In this document: positions 16,987 through 25,429 of the stretch, in pieces | Position numbering within the stretch: position 1 is the stretch's first letter | Layout: the number at the start of each line of letters is the position of its first letter | Source: Lachnospiraceae bacterium | GTDB taxonomy: Bacteria; Bacillota; Clostridia; Lachnospirales; Lachnospiraceae | Assembly: GCA_024691425.1 (NCBI GenBank) | Contig: JAILNQ010000007.1 | Location: 1 to 34,825 of the forward strand | Direction: 5' to 3' | DNA: 34,825 nt | Program-made: the position numbers and the translations under genes | Notes under the pieces: generated by a model | What the model was told of the DNA's origin: nothing | What the model saw: the letters and a program-made list of their open reading frames with translations, nothing else | Database searches by the model: none

Positions 16987-17823
16987 ATGAACAATTTGGA
17001 TTTAGCAAAAACGGCTAATGAAGTTCGTAAAGGTATCGTTACAGCAGTTCATTCGGCCAAAGCCGGACATCCCGGCGGATCGTTGTCCTGTGCGGATCTC
17101 ATGACATTCCTGTACTTCGAGGAGATGAATATCGATCCGAAAGATCCCCAGAAGAAGGATCGCGACAGATTTGTTCTTTCAAAGGGACACTGTGCTCCCG
17201 CCCTTTATTCGGCTCTTGCACAGAGAGGATACTTCCCTGTTGAGGAACTTACAACACTCCGTAAGCTCGGATCTCACCTTCAGGGACATCCTTGCATGCA
17301 GCATACTCCGGGCGTGGATATGTCAAGCGGATCTCTCGGACAGGGAATATCCGTTGCAGTCGGAATGGCACTGTCCGCAAAGCTTTCCAACGACAGCTAC
17401 CGCGTATACACTCTTCTCGGTGACGGAGAGATAGCCGAAGGTCAGGTATGGGAAGCCGCTATGTTCGCAGGTCACAAGCACCTTGATAATCTCGTTGTCA
17501 TCGTTGACAACAACGGACTGCAGATTGACGGAAAGATCGAAGATGTCTGCAATCCCTATCCTATCGATAAGAAGTTCGAGGCATTCAATTTCCACGTGAT
17601 CAACATCGATGCACATGATTTTGACCAGATCCGCGCAGCATTTGCTGAAGCAAAGAATACAAAGGGAATGCCGACGGCCATCATCATGAAATCCATTAAA
17701 GGAAAAGGTGTCTCATTCATGGAGAACCAGGCTGGCTGGCATGGAAAAGCACCCAATGATGAGCAGTATGAAGTTGCCATGGAAGATCTGAAGAAAGTAG
17801 GTGAAGCATTATGTCAGAAGTAG
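16987..17823 (+). CDS. Transketolase, N-terminal subunit
   Basis: The thiamine-diphosphate-binding half of a split transketolase, 278 residues. It contains AGHPGGSLS near 27-35, KGHCAPALY near 66-74, and the ThDP motif GDGEIAEGQVWEAAMFA...NN, with conserved GWHGKAPN near the end. With the downstream subunit it transfers two-carbon ketol units among pentose-phosphate sugars, yielding fructose-6-P and glyceraldehyde-3-P. GAAAGGA precedes the ATG. Its stop lies 13 bases inside the next gene. Confidence 0.96.
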   Translation: MNNLDLAKTANEVRKGIVTAVHSAKAGHPGGSLSCADLMTFLYFEEMNIDPKDPQKKDRDRFVLSKGHCAPALYSALAQRGYFPVEELTTLRKLGSHLQGHPCMQHTPGVDMSSGSLGQGISVAVGMALSAKLSNDSYRVYTLLGDGEIAEGQVWEAAMFAGHKHLDNLVVIVDNNGLQIDGKIEDVCNPYPIDKKFEAFNFHVINIDAHDFDQIRAAFAEAKNTKGMPTAIIMKSIKGKGVSFMENQAGWHGKAPNDEQYEVAMEDLKKVGEALCQK

Positions 17824-18752
17824 AAAAGATCGCAACCAGAGCCAGTTACGGAAATGCACTCGTAGAGCTCGGTAATAAGCACGATAACCTTGTTGTATTA
17901 ACTGCTGACCTTGCTGCAGCTACTATGACGGGAGTTTTCGCTAAAGCCCATCCTGACAAGCATATCAACTGCGGAATCGCAGAGAGCAACATGACAGGAA
18001 TCGCAGCCGGACTCGCAGCTACGGGAAAGGTTCCCTTTGCAAGCTCATTTGCAATGTTTTCGGCAGGAAGAGCATTTGAACAGGTAAGGAACTCAATCGG
18101 ATATCCTCATCTCAATGTTAAGATCGGCGCTACCCACGCAGGCGTTTCTGTCGGCGAAGACGGCGCATCGCATCAGTGTAACGAGGACATTGCCCTTATG
18201 AGGACAATACCCGGAATGGTTATCATCAATCCTGCGGATGATGTTGAAGCCAGAGCAGCAGTATTTGCGGCATATGAATATGAAGGACCTGTATATATGC
18301 GCTTCGGACGTGCTGCAGTTCCCGTATTCAATGATGAGAAGACATATAAGTTTGAGCTCGGCAAGGGAATAGTCTTAAGGGAAGGCAAGGATGTTTCGAT
18401 AATCGCGACGGGTATCACGGTTCCGGCGTCATTAGAAGCAGCTGAGAAGCTTGCGGCAGACGGAATAGATGCTGAAGTCATAAACATCCACACCATTAAG
18501 CCTCTTGATGAAGAACTTATCCTGAAATCTGCAAAGAAGACCGGAAAGGTTGTTACGGCAGAAGAGCATTCAATAATCGGCGGTCTCGGCAGCGCGGTAT
18601 GCGAAGTACTGTCAGAGAAGCAGCCGACACCTGTATACCGTATCGGTATGAGGGATGTGTTCGGAGAGAGCGGATCGGCGGCACAGCTGCTTCACAAGTA
18701 TCTGCTTGACGCCGAAGGAATCTACGACCAGGTTAAGAAATTCGTCAAATAG
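17811..18752 (+). CDS. Transketolase, C-terminal subunit
   Basis: A 313-residue partner carrying the pyrimidine-binding and C-terminal domains. Visible features are the conserved glutamate in NCGIAESNMTGIAAGLA, the FASSFAMFSAGRAFEQVRNSI stretch, GEDGASHQ, and the C-terminal domain from ~185 (GKDVSIIATGITV...EEHSIIGGLG). Split transketolases are common in Firmicutes and Archaea. The ATG overlaps the upstream gene by 13 bases, with AGGTG as ribosome site, so the two subunits are probably made in equal amounts by coupling. A strong hairpin terminator follows the stop. Confidence 0.96.
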   Translation: MSEVEKIATRASYGNALVELGNKHDNLVVLTADLAAATMTGVFAKAHPDKHINCGIAESNMTGIAAGLAATGKVPFASSFAMFSAGRAFEQVRNSIGYPHLNVKIGATHAGVSVGEDGASHQCNEDIALMRTIPGMVIINPADDVEARAAVFAAYEYEGPVYMRFGRAAVPVFNDEKTYKFELGKGIVLREGKDVSIIATGITVPASLEAAEKLAADGIDAEVINIHTIKPLDEELILKSAKKTGKVVTAEEHSIIGGLGSAVCEVLSEKQPTPVYRIGMRDVFGESGSAAQLLHKYLLDAEGIYDQVKKFVK

Positions 18753-18767
18753 AAAATGATAAGATAT

Positions 18768-18807
18768 GCGTCCTATATGGGCTCTGGCTCATATAGGGCG
18801 CCTTTTT
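18768..18807 (+). terminator. Very stable intrinsic terminator after transketolase
   Basis: A 15-base-pair stem pairs 18768-18782 with 18787-18801 around loop TCTG, with only two G-T wobbles and no mismatch, followed by five T (18803-18807). The next gene's ATG is 22 bases beyond the T run, leaving no room for a promoter between them. Confidence 0.9.
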
Positions 18808-18828
18808 CGAGAAACAGAAGGAAATTTA

Positions 18829-20568
18829 ATGAAGGAACTGATTTTTCTTGAACCCGTAGTCAAGAAGCTGATATGGGGAAAAGAATACTGGACTGTAAGT
18901 GCCCATGAGACAGGAGACTGTCTTGTTAACGGGGGCACGTTCGACGGAATGCATCTGTCGGAAGTATGGAAAGAACATAAAGAAGTTTTCGGAGTGGAGA
19001 TGGACGGAGATTTTCCGTTCATTGTTAAAGTAATAGATGCGAGGGATGCGCTCAGCATCCAGGTTCATCCTGACAGTGAATATGCTTCTGAACATGAGAA
19101 CGGAGCGGCGGGCAAAACTGAATGCTGGTACGTCATGGACTGCGACAGGGACGGCTCGATAATAATCGGCCATAACGCGAAGACCAGAGAAGAAGCCGTC
19201 AGCATGGTGGAAGAGAACCGATGGGATGATTTTCTTCGTGAGATTCCCGTTAAGAAGGGGGATTTTTTCCAGATAGTTCCCGGGACGGTTCATGCGATAA
19301 AGCAGAACACCATGATAATGGAGATCCAGCAGAGCTCGGATGTTACTTACAGGCTCTATGATTACGGCAGAATAAGGAACGGATGCCCTAGAGAGCTTCA
19401 TGTGGATAAGAGCCTCGATGTCATGATGATCCCGCATAAAGATGCAAACTGCTATACTAACGGGCTTCCCGGAAGACTTGTTTCATGCAGGTATTATGAT
19501 GTCGACAGATACGATATATCGGGCGTTCGCGATTTTGAAAAGAGCGATGCGTTCATGATCATTTCAGTCCTTGACGGTGAGGGCGGTATCGACGGACGTA
19601 AGATAAGAGCGGGAGAGTCTTTTATAGTTTCCGGCGGTTACGGAGATTTTTCGATTTTCGGAAGACTGTCGATAATGGTCACAAGACTTCCCGAACTGTA
19701 CGGAGGACTTGAGGCCGGCGGAACAAAGATGATATGCGCGCTCGGATACGCGGACGGAACTGTCATCGACAGGATCTCGTTCCCGACAACGACACCGGAT
19801 GAGTCGGTTCCTAAGATCATCGATTATTTCCGGGACAAGAAAATATGCGCGCTCGGCATAGGCTCGTTCGGACCGGTTGATGTAGATCAGAATTCGGATA
19901 CTTACGGAACAATACTAGATTCCCCTAAGCTTCCGTGGCAGCATTATCCGTTGAAGAACGTGCTCGAGGAAGCGCTCAATGTTCCGATAAAAGTCGATAC
20001 CGATGTTAACGGATCGTGCCTCGGAGAGATGACTTTCGGATGCGCGGAAGGTATGGACAATGTCGGATATGTTACGATCGGAACAGGAATCGGAGCCGGG
20101 ATGGCTGTCAACGGGCAGCTTGTTCACGGCATGGGACATCCGGAGTTCGGCCACATTCTTATATCGAAAATCGAAGGCGATGACTACAAAGGAAAATGTC
20201 CTTTCCATCCGACCTGCTTTGAAAGTCTTGCATCGGGACCGGCTATAGAGGAAAGATGGGGAAAGAAGGCACAGGAGCTTTCGGACCGTCCGGAAGTCTG
20301 GGAAATGGAAGCCGATTACATTTCGCAGGGACTCATGGCTTTAGTCCTTACTATTTCACCGAGAAAGATAATACTCGGCGGAGGCGTGATGCATCAGCTT
20401 CAGCTGTTCCCTCTTATTAGAAAGAAGCTGATCGAAAAACTTGCAGGATATATTCATACAAGAGAGCTTGACGATATAGACAATTATGTTGTTCCGGAAT
20501 CTCTTGAGGATGAACAGGGAATAAAGGGAGCGATACAGTTAGGGGTTCTTGCCAAGATCGAGGAATGA
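18829..20568 (+). CDS. Phosphomannose isomerase (type I) fused to ROK-family sugar kinase
   Basis: A 579-residue fusion. Residues 1-287 are a cupin-type mannose-6-phosphate isomerase with metal ligands Q78 and H80 (SIQVHPD), E98 (GKTECWY) and H155 (PGTVHAI), plus YRLYDYGR at 174-181. Residues ~290-579 are a ROK kinase: phosphate-binding GGLEAGGTK (292-300), catalytic D392 (VDTDVNGS), IGTGIGAG, and zinc ligands H442 (HPEFGH) with C457, H460 and C463 (CPFHPTC). The GGLEAGGTK form is typical of fructokinases of the ScrK/YdhR kind. Both halves look complete, and both would yield hexose-6-phosphates meeting at fructose-6-P. The start is the ATG at 18829 with AAGGA at 18818-18822; an earlier in-frame ATG at 18766 lies at the terminator and is rejected. 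Confidence 0.92.
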   Translation: MKELIFLEPVVKKLIWGKEYWTVSAHETGDCLVNGGTFDGMHLSEVWKEHKEVFGVEMDGDFPFIVKVIDARDALSIQVHPDSEYASEHENGAAGKTECWYVMDCDRDGSIIIGHNAKTREEAVSMVEENRWDDFLREIPVKKGDFFQIVPGTVHAIKQNTMIMEIQQSSDVTYRLYDYGRIRNGCPRELHVDKSLDVMMIPHKDANCYTNGLPGRLVSCRYYDVDRYDISGVRDFEKSDAFMIISVLDGEGGIDGRKIRAGESFIVSGGYGDFSIFGRLSIMVTRLPELYGGLEAGGTKMICALGYADGTVIDRISFPTTTPDESVPKIIDYFRDKKICALGIGSFGPVDVDQNSDTYGTILDSPKLPWQHYPLKNVLEEALNVPIKVDTDVNGSCLGEMTFGCAEGMDNVGYVTIGTGIGAGMAVNGQLVHGMGHPEFGHILISKIEGDDYKGKCPFHPTCFESLASGPAIEERWGKKAQELSDRPEVWEMEADYISQGLMALVLTISPRKIILGGGVMHQLQLFPLIRKKLIEKLAGYIHTRELDDIDNYVVPESLEDEQGIKGAIQLGVLAKIEE

Positions 20569-20595
20569 TCACCGGCTTGGCATCGCTATGATGAT

Positions 20596-21786
20596 ATGGC
20601 AGAGATAAATGAAACTTTAAAGGAAAAATACGAGACCGCGCAGAAAGATTTTGAGAAGAAGATACGCCGTCACAGAAGATCTATCTTTTATCGCATCATC
20701 ATAGGAGTGGCGATAATCATCGCTCTTATTGCAAGCGCGTACTATAACTATCAGAAAATGGTCTATACCGACTATGATGTCACGCGGAAGATCACTTACA
20801 TGGAAGCATCCAACGCCAGATATCTGAAGTTCGGTGACAATATTTTAAGATACAGTCAGGACGGAGCTTCGGCGTTCAACATAGCTAATGACATGCTATG
20901 GAATGAAACGTTTGAAATGCAGAATCCAATTGTTGATATATGCAATGATTATGTGGCCATAGGTGATTACATGGGCACGACGATCTATGTGTATAACTCC
21001 GAAGGTCTGCAAGGCTCCATAGACACATCCACGCCGCTCAAGCGGTTCTGCGTTTCCGGAAACGGAAATGTCGCGGTAGTCCTTGAGGATAATGAAGTTA
21101 CCTGGATCAAGCTCTATGATGTTAACGGAACGAATATCGCGAATGACAGAACTACTATGTCTAAGAGCGGGTATCCGGTCTGCATAGACATTTCGGAGGA
21201 CGGGATACTGCTCGCGGTTTCATATCTGTTCGTTGACAGCGGTGTGCTCTCGACATCGGTTGCATATTACAATTTCGGAGCGGTCGGACAGAATGAAGTG
21301 GACAACCTCGTCAGCGGATATAATTATTCGGGGACGGTAGTTTCATATGTCAGCTTCATCAATGCCGATACAAGCTTTGCTCTCGGAGACAACAAGTTCA
21401 CGATATTCAAAGGTTCGGAGAAGCCGGAGAGCATCTTCGAAAAAGATCTTGATAAGGAAATCCTCAGCGTATTCCACAACGAGAACATGATAGCTCTCGT
21501 ATATGAGAATGAAATGGGCGAGCATAAATTCACTGCGGAAGTCTATGATGATAAAGGCAACATCGTAACTGCCCAGGAATTCGACATGGACTACAGCAAC
21601 ATGTCGCTTTATCGGGACCTTCTTATAATATACAACAGCGAGGCCTGTCAGATATACAATACGTCCGGCCTGAAGAAATTCGACGGAACATTTGACGCAT
21701 CCGCGCTCGCCGTAATACCAGGGTCAACGAAATCAAGATACCTCGTAGTCTACGGGGACCGCATGGAGGAGATCAAACTGAAATAA
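20596..21786 (+). CDS. DUF5711-like membrane-anchored beta-propeller protein
   Basis: A 396-residue protein with a charged coiled-coil-like N-terminus (1-30), one transmembrane segment at about 31-48, and an outside domain of repeated short beta-strand patterns (for example VAIGDYMGTTIYVYNSEG, VAVVLEDNEVTWIKLYD, ALGDNKFTIFKGSEK) that looks like a degenerate seven- or eight-blade propeller. It resembles DUF5711 proteins of Clostridia, whose function is unknown. It is followed after one base by the CvpA-family gene, so the pair is probably coupled. No good ribosome site is visible before the ATG. Confidence 0.75.
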   Translation: MAEINETLKEKYETAQKDFEKKIRRHRRSIFYRIIIGVAIIIALIASAYYNYQKMVYTDYDVTRKITYMEASNARYLKFGDNILRYSQDGASAFNIANDMLWNETFEMQNPIVDICNDYVAIGDYMGTTIYVYNSEGLQGSIDTSTPLKRFCVSGNGNVAVVLEDNEVTWIKLYDVNGTNIANDRTTMSKSGYPVCIDISEDGILLAVSYLFVDSGVLSTSVAYYNFGAVGQNEVDNLVSGYNYSGTVVSYVSFINADTSFALGDNKFTIFKGSEKPESIFEKDLDKEILSVFHNENMIALVYENEMGEHKFTAEVYDDKGNIVTAQEFDMDYSNMSLYRDLLIIYNSEACQIYNTSGLKKFDGTFDASALAVIPGSTKSRYLVVYGDRMEEIKLK

Positions 21787-21787
21787 T

Positions 21788-22489
21788 ATGAGTAACTACT
21801 ATCTGCTGATTGCCGTGATCATAGCGCTAGCTATAGGTGCCGTAAAAGGATACAGAAAGGGATTTCTGCGCCTTGCCGTGTGGTTCGCAAGTCTTATTGC
21901 GGTTCTTTTCATAGTCACGAAGATATCACCTTATGTGAGTGATTTTCTTATAAAGAACACGTCCATCAACGATAATCTCAGAGAAAAGATCATTACTGTA
22001 TATGAAGAGAAGAGTGCCGATAAAGACACTGCAGAGAAGCCGCCCGGAGAGGAAAGGGAGAATGAAGTGATTGATACGTTCGGCTTCCCGCAGCTGATCA
22101 CGGATTCTCTGAAGTCGAACAACACGAGTGAGATATACGATAAGCTTGCGGTCACGATATTTCGGGATTATATCGCCGGATATCTTTCAGAGCTTTCAAT
22201 AAAGGCAGGAACTTTCGTCGGACTGTTCATTATGCTCTGGATAATAGGACTGGTCATTATACTTGCTATCAATATCATGGAGAAAATCCCTGTGCTGAGG
22301 ACGTTCAACCGGCTTCTCGGAATGGCGGCCGGGATCACGCTTTCTCTTGTGTTCGTGTGGCTTTTCTTTCTGGCAGTGATGATGTTTTTCGGGCACACAT
22401 TCGGGGGATGGGTTTTCGCCCAGGTTAAGGCAAGCCGCTTCCTTACGTACATTTTCAACAACAACATTCTTTTTGAGCTTGTAAAATAG
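21788..22489 (+). CDS. CvpA family membrane protein
   Basis: A 233-residue protein with four predicted membrane segments: near 5-17, 27-47, 137-160 and 175-200. The N-terminal AIGAVKGYRKGFLRLAVWFASLIAV is the CvpA family signature (G-x-x-K-G-x-x-x-G-x-x). A hydrophilic, charged insert separates the second and third membrane segments (~70-115). CvpA proteins are linked to colicin V export and, more generally, envelope homeostasis; no molecular activity is fixed. GGAGGAG lies at the end of the upstream gene, suggesting coupling. Confidence 0.83.
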   Translation: MSNYYLLIAVIIALAIGAVKGYRKGFLRLAVWFASLIAVLFIVTKISPYVSDFLIKNTSINDNLREKIITVYEEKSADKDTAEKPPGEERENEVIDTFGFPQLITDSLKSNNTSEIYDKLAVTIFRDYIAGYLSELSIKAGTFVGLFIMLWIIGLVIILAINIMEKIPVLRTFNRLLGMAAGITLSLVFVWLFFLAVMMFFGHTFGGWVFAQVKASRFLTYIFNNNILFELVK

Positions 22490-22495
22490 GATCTT

Positions 22496-22523
22496 TTGCC
22501 GTCTGGATATTTTTATATATTCT
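22496..22523 (+). promoter_or_regulatory. Possible promoter of the sugar ABC transporter operon
   Basis: TTGCCG (22496-22501) and TATTCT (22518-22523) are 16 bases apart, each matching consensus at four of six positions. This would leave a leader of about 100 bases. The assignment is weak, and read-through from the cvpA-like gene is an alternative. Confidence 0.3.
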
Positions 22524-22616
22524 GAGTAGGATTTTTTATTTTATCGAAAATCAAGATGTAATAAATTATATTCATCCAGTTTTGAATTCCTGGCGGTCAG
22601 GAATTTCACAAATATT

Positions 22617-22623
22617 AAGGAGG
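22617..22623 (+). promoter_or_regulatory. Ribosome binding site fixing the start of the sugar-binding lipoprotein
   Basis: AAGGAGG is six bases before ATG 22630, which opens a classic lipoprotein signal peptide. The ATG at 22624 directly abuts the site and the TTG at 22582 lies upstream of it, so both are unlikely. Confidence 0.85.
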
Positions 22624-22629
22624 ATGGAT

Positions 22630-23775
22630 ATGAAAAAGAAAGTTTTAGCAGCTATTATGGCAGCAGCAATGGTAGCACTGACGGCTTGTGCCGGAGCAGC
22701 TCCCGCAGCACCTGCAGCAGACGCAGCAGCACCTGCAGCAGACGCAGCAGCAGACACAGCAGCAGCTGATGAAGCTCCTGCAGCAACAGGCGGCGGCAAG
22801 AAGGTTGCAGTTGCAATGCCTACACAGTCATCAGAGAGATGGATGCATGATGGTGCAAACATGAAGGCTCAGCTTGAAGAGCTCGGCTACACCGTAGATC
22901 TTCAGTACGCAGAGGATGATGTTCAGGCTCAGGTTTCTCAGATCGAGAACATGATCGCAGCAGGCGCTAACTGCCTCGTTATCGCAGCTATCGACTCAGA
23001 TGCTCTTGTAAACGTTGAGCAGCAGGCAAAGGATGCCGGCATTCCGGTTATCGCTTATGACCGTCTTCTTATGAACACGGACGCTGTTTCTTACTATGCA
23101 ACATTCGATAACAAGGGTGTTGGTACAAAGATCGGTGAATACATCGTTCAGCATTGCGGAGCTACAAAGGATGATCCTAAGACCATCGAGCTCTTCATGG
23201 GTTCACCTGATGATAACAACGCTCATATGCTTTATGCAGGACTTATGGAGCAGATCCAGCCTTTACTTGATGAAGGTGCTCTTGTTTGTAAGTCAGGACA
23301 GCTTGATTTCGATTCAAACAACACTCTTCGTTGGGACCAGCAGACAGCTATGAAGAGATGTGAAGATATCCTTACAAGATACTATGCAGACGAAGAACTT
23401 GATATCATCGCATCAGCTTTTGACGGACTTTCATATGGATGTATGTCAGCACTTGAAGGCGCAGGTTATACAGATGCTAACTGGCCTATGATCACTGGAC
23501 AGGATGCAGAGCTTATGGCTTGTAAGCACATCATCTCCGGTAAGCAGACAATGTCTATCTACAAGGACACAAGACTTCTTGCTTCTAAGTGCGTTACGAT
23601 GGTTCAGGCCGTTCTCGAAGGTGCAGAGCCTGAGATCAACGACACAGAGCAGTACAACAATGGTAAGATCGTAGTTCCTTCATACCTTTGCGAGCCCGTT
23701 CCGGTTGACAAGGACAACTACAAAGAAGTTATCATCGGCGGCGGTTACTACACAGAGGAGCAGCTTGCTGAATAA
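22630..23775 (+). CDS. chvE: ChvE-like multiple-monosaccharide ABC transporter substrate-binding lipoprotein
   Basis: A 381-residue lipoprotein. The signal peptide ends in lipobox LTAC with Cys20 as acylation site, followed by an Ala/Pro-rich tether to ~55. The mature part is a type-1 periplasmic binding fold closely matching ChvE: MPTQSSERWMHDGANM, the DLQYAEDDVQAQVSQIENMI stretch, VIAAIDSDAL, IAYDRLLMNTDAVSYYATFDN and GQDAE. ChvE proteins bind several aldoses such as glucose, galactose, arabinose and xylose. A terminator hairpin separates it from the ATPase gene, so it is probably made in excess. The codon choice is markedly that of a highly expressed gene. Confidence 0.93.
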   Translation: MKKKVLAAIMAAAMVALTACAGAAPAAPAADAAAPAADAAADTAAADEAPAATGGGKKVAVAMPTQSSERWMHDGANMKAQLEELGYTVDLQYAEDDVQAQVSQIENMIAAGANCLVIAAIDSDALVNVEQQAKDAGIPVIAYDRLLMNTDAVSYYATFDNKGVGTKIGEYIVQHCGATKDDPKTIELFMGSPDDNNAHMLYAGLMEQIQPLLDEGALVCKSGQLDFDSNNTLRWDQQTAMKRCEDILTRYYADEELDIIASAFDGLSYGCMSALEGAGYTDANWPMITGQDAELMACKHIISGKQTMSIYKDTRLLASKCVTMVQAVLEGAEPEINDTEQYNNGKIVVPSYLCEPVPVDKDNYKEVIIGGGYYTEEQLAE

Positions 23776-23797
23776 TAACAGCACAGAACACATATTG

Positions 23798-23829
23798 AAC
23801 AGGGCGGCGGCTGATGCCGCCCTGTTTTT
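23798..23829 (+). terminator. Attenuating terminator between binding protein and ATPase genes
   Basis: AACAGGGCGGC (23798-23808) pairs perfectly with GCCGCCCTGTT (23816-23826) around a seven-base loop, followed by further T. Partial termination here would leave more transcript for the binding protein than for the membrane components, a common arrangement in sugar ABC operons. Confidence 0.9.
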
Positions 23830-23866
23830 AGAAATAATGGAAGGTGTTTAAGAAGGAGTAGAGCAG

Positions 23867-25429
23867 ATGTCGGATTACATCTTGGAAATGGATCATATTA
23901 CGAAGGAATTTTCCGGAGTAAAGGCTCTTGACGATGTTAATCTCAAAGTCAAAAAGGGAGAGATCCATGCTATATGCGGAGAAAACGGTGCCGGCAAATC
24001 TACCTTGATGAATGTCTTATCTGGCGTATATCCTTACGGAACATACGAAGGTGACATTACATATAAGGGTGAGCACTGTAAGTTTCACAATCTCAGAGAT
24101 TCGGAAGCAAAGGGCATCGTTATCATACATCAGGAACTGGCGCTTTCTCCGTTGCTTTCAGTAGCGGAAAACGTTTTTATCGGTAACGAGCAGACGAGCA
24201 GCAAAGGAATCATCGACTGGACCAAGACTAGAAAGCATGCTCAGGAAATGCTCGCAAAAGTCGGACTTGAACATGAAGATGTCAATGTTCCCATAAATAC
24301 ACTTGGTGTCGGAAAGCAGCAGCTTATCGAGATTGCCAAGGCAATGGCAAAAAAGGTTGAACTTCTTATACTTGATGAGCCTACGGCAGCTCTTAATGAT
24401 GAAGAAAGCCGTAAGCTTCTCGATATAATGCTTCAGCTCAAGCAGCAGGGGATCACCTGTATAATCATCTCACATAAGCTGAATGAGATAGAGTATGTTT
24501 CCGATTCGGTTACGATCATAAGAGACGGAAAGACCATAGAGACTCTTGTCAAAGGAGTGGATGATTATTCCGAGGACAGAGTTATCAAAGCAATGGTCGG
24601 CCGTGAGATGACTAACCGTTATCCCGCAAGGGAAGGCGTAAATGTCGGAAACGTTATATTCGAAGTAAGGAACTGGAATGTATTCCATCCCGACGATGAG
24701 CATCGTCAGATGCTTAAGAATATAAATATCAAAGTCCGTTCAGGCGAAGTAGTCGGACTGGCAGGACTGATGGGAGCCGGAAGAACAGAGCTGGCCATGA
24801 GTATCTTCGGCAGAAGCTACGGCCAGAAAATCTCCGGGACAATTCTCATAAACGGACAGGAAGTACAATTAAAGACGGTTAAAGATGCCGTTAAGAACAA
24901 ACTCGCTTATATCTCCGAGGACAGAAAGACCTACGGTCTGAACCTTATCGGAGATATCAAGGAAAACATGACGATCGCCGCAAGACCGTTCTTCTTCTCA
25001 AAGAACGGCGTGATAAACTCCAATGATGAGATAGTTGCGGCACAGGATTACAGAAAGCGTATAAACGTCAAATCGAACTCCATCAACCAGGTGGTCGGAT
25101 CGCTTTCCGGCGGTAATCAGCAGAAGGTTGTTGTTTCAAAATGGATGATGACTCAGCCGGATGTTCTGATCATGGATGAGCCTACAAGAGGTATCGACGT
25201 AGGTGCAAAATATGAGATCTACTGTGTTATAAACGAACTGGCAAAGGCCGGTAAGGCAATAATCGTTATTTCATCGGAAATGCCGGAGATAATCGGTACA
25301 TGTGACAGATGTTACGTTATAAACGAAGGAGAGATCGCCGGAGAACTTAACAAGGACGAGTTTTCACAGGAAAGGATCATGCAGCTTATAATGGCTCATA
25401 TGAGAAAGGGAGATGGAAATGGAAACTAA
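23867..25429 (+). CDS. mmsA: Multiple-monosaccharide ABC transporter ATP-binding protein
   Basis: A 520-residue tandem ATPase of the RbsA/XylG/GguA type. The first domain has Walker A GENGAGKST (38-46), Q-loop HQELAL, a degenerate signature LGVGKQQ and Walker B LLILDEPTAAL. The second has a degenerate Walker A (GLAGLMGAGRTE), an intact signature LSGGNQQK and Walker B VLIMDEPTRGIDVG. This pairing of one normal and one degenerate nucleotide site is usual in the family. It energises sugar import with the permease, whose gene overlaps its 3' end by 11 bases. Confidence 0.95.
   Translation: MSDYILEMDHITKEFSGVKALDDVNLKVKKGEIHAICGENGAGKSTLMNVLSGVYPYGTYEGDITYKGEHCKFHNLRDSEAKGIVIIHQELALSPLLSVAENVFIGNEQTSSKGIIDWTKTRKHAQEMLAKVGLEHEDVNVPINTLGVGKQQLIEIAKAMAKKVELLILDEPTAALNDEESRKLLDIMLQLKQQGITCIIISHKLNEIEYVSDSVTIIRDGKTIETLVKGVDDYSEDRVIKAMVGREMTNRYPAREGVNVGNVIFEVRNWNVFHPDDEHRQMLKNINIKVRSGEVVGLAGLMGAGRTELAMSIFGRSYGQKISGTILINGQEVQLKTVKDAVKNKLAYISEDRKTYGLNLIGDIKENMTIAARPFFFSKNGVINSNDEIVAAQDYRKRINVKSNSINQVVGSLSGGNQQKVVVSKWMMTQPDVLIMDEPTRGIDVGAKYEIYCVINELAKAGKAIIVISSEMPEIIGTCDRCYVINEGEIAGELNKDEFSQERIMQLIMAHMRKGDGNGN
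25405..25412 (+). promoter_or_regulatory. Ribosome binding site fixing the permease start
   Basis: AAAGGGAG abuts ATG 25413 with no spacer but is six bases from the in-frame ATG 25419, so initiation at 25419 is preferred. Confidence 0.65.

Noticed and set aside
18766-18828. Earlier ATG for the isomerase-kinase fusion
   Set aside because: It lies at the base of the terminator hairpin and has no ribosome site; the 21 extra residues are not part of the isomerase family.
22582-22629. TTG-initiated extension of the ChvE-like protein
   Set aside because: AAGGAGG at 22617 points to ATG 22630, which begins a standard lipoprotein signal peptide.
22490-22629. A riboswitch or catabolite-response element in the leader of the sugar transporter
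   Set aside because: No conserved riboswitch core or convincing cre palindrome was seen; only a weak promoter-like match.
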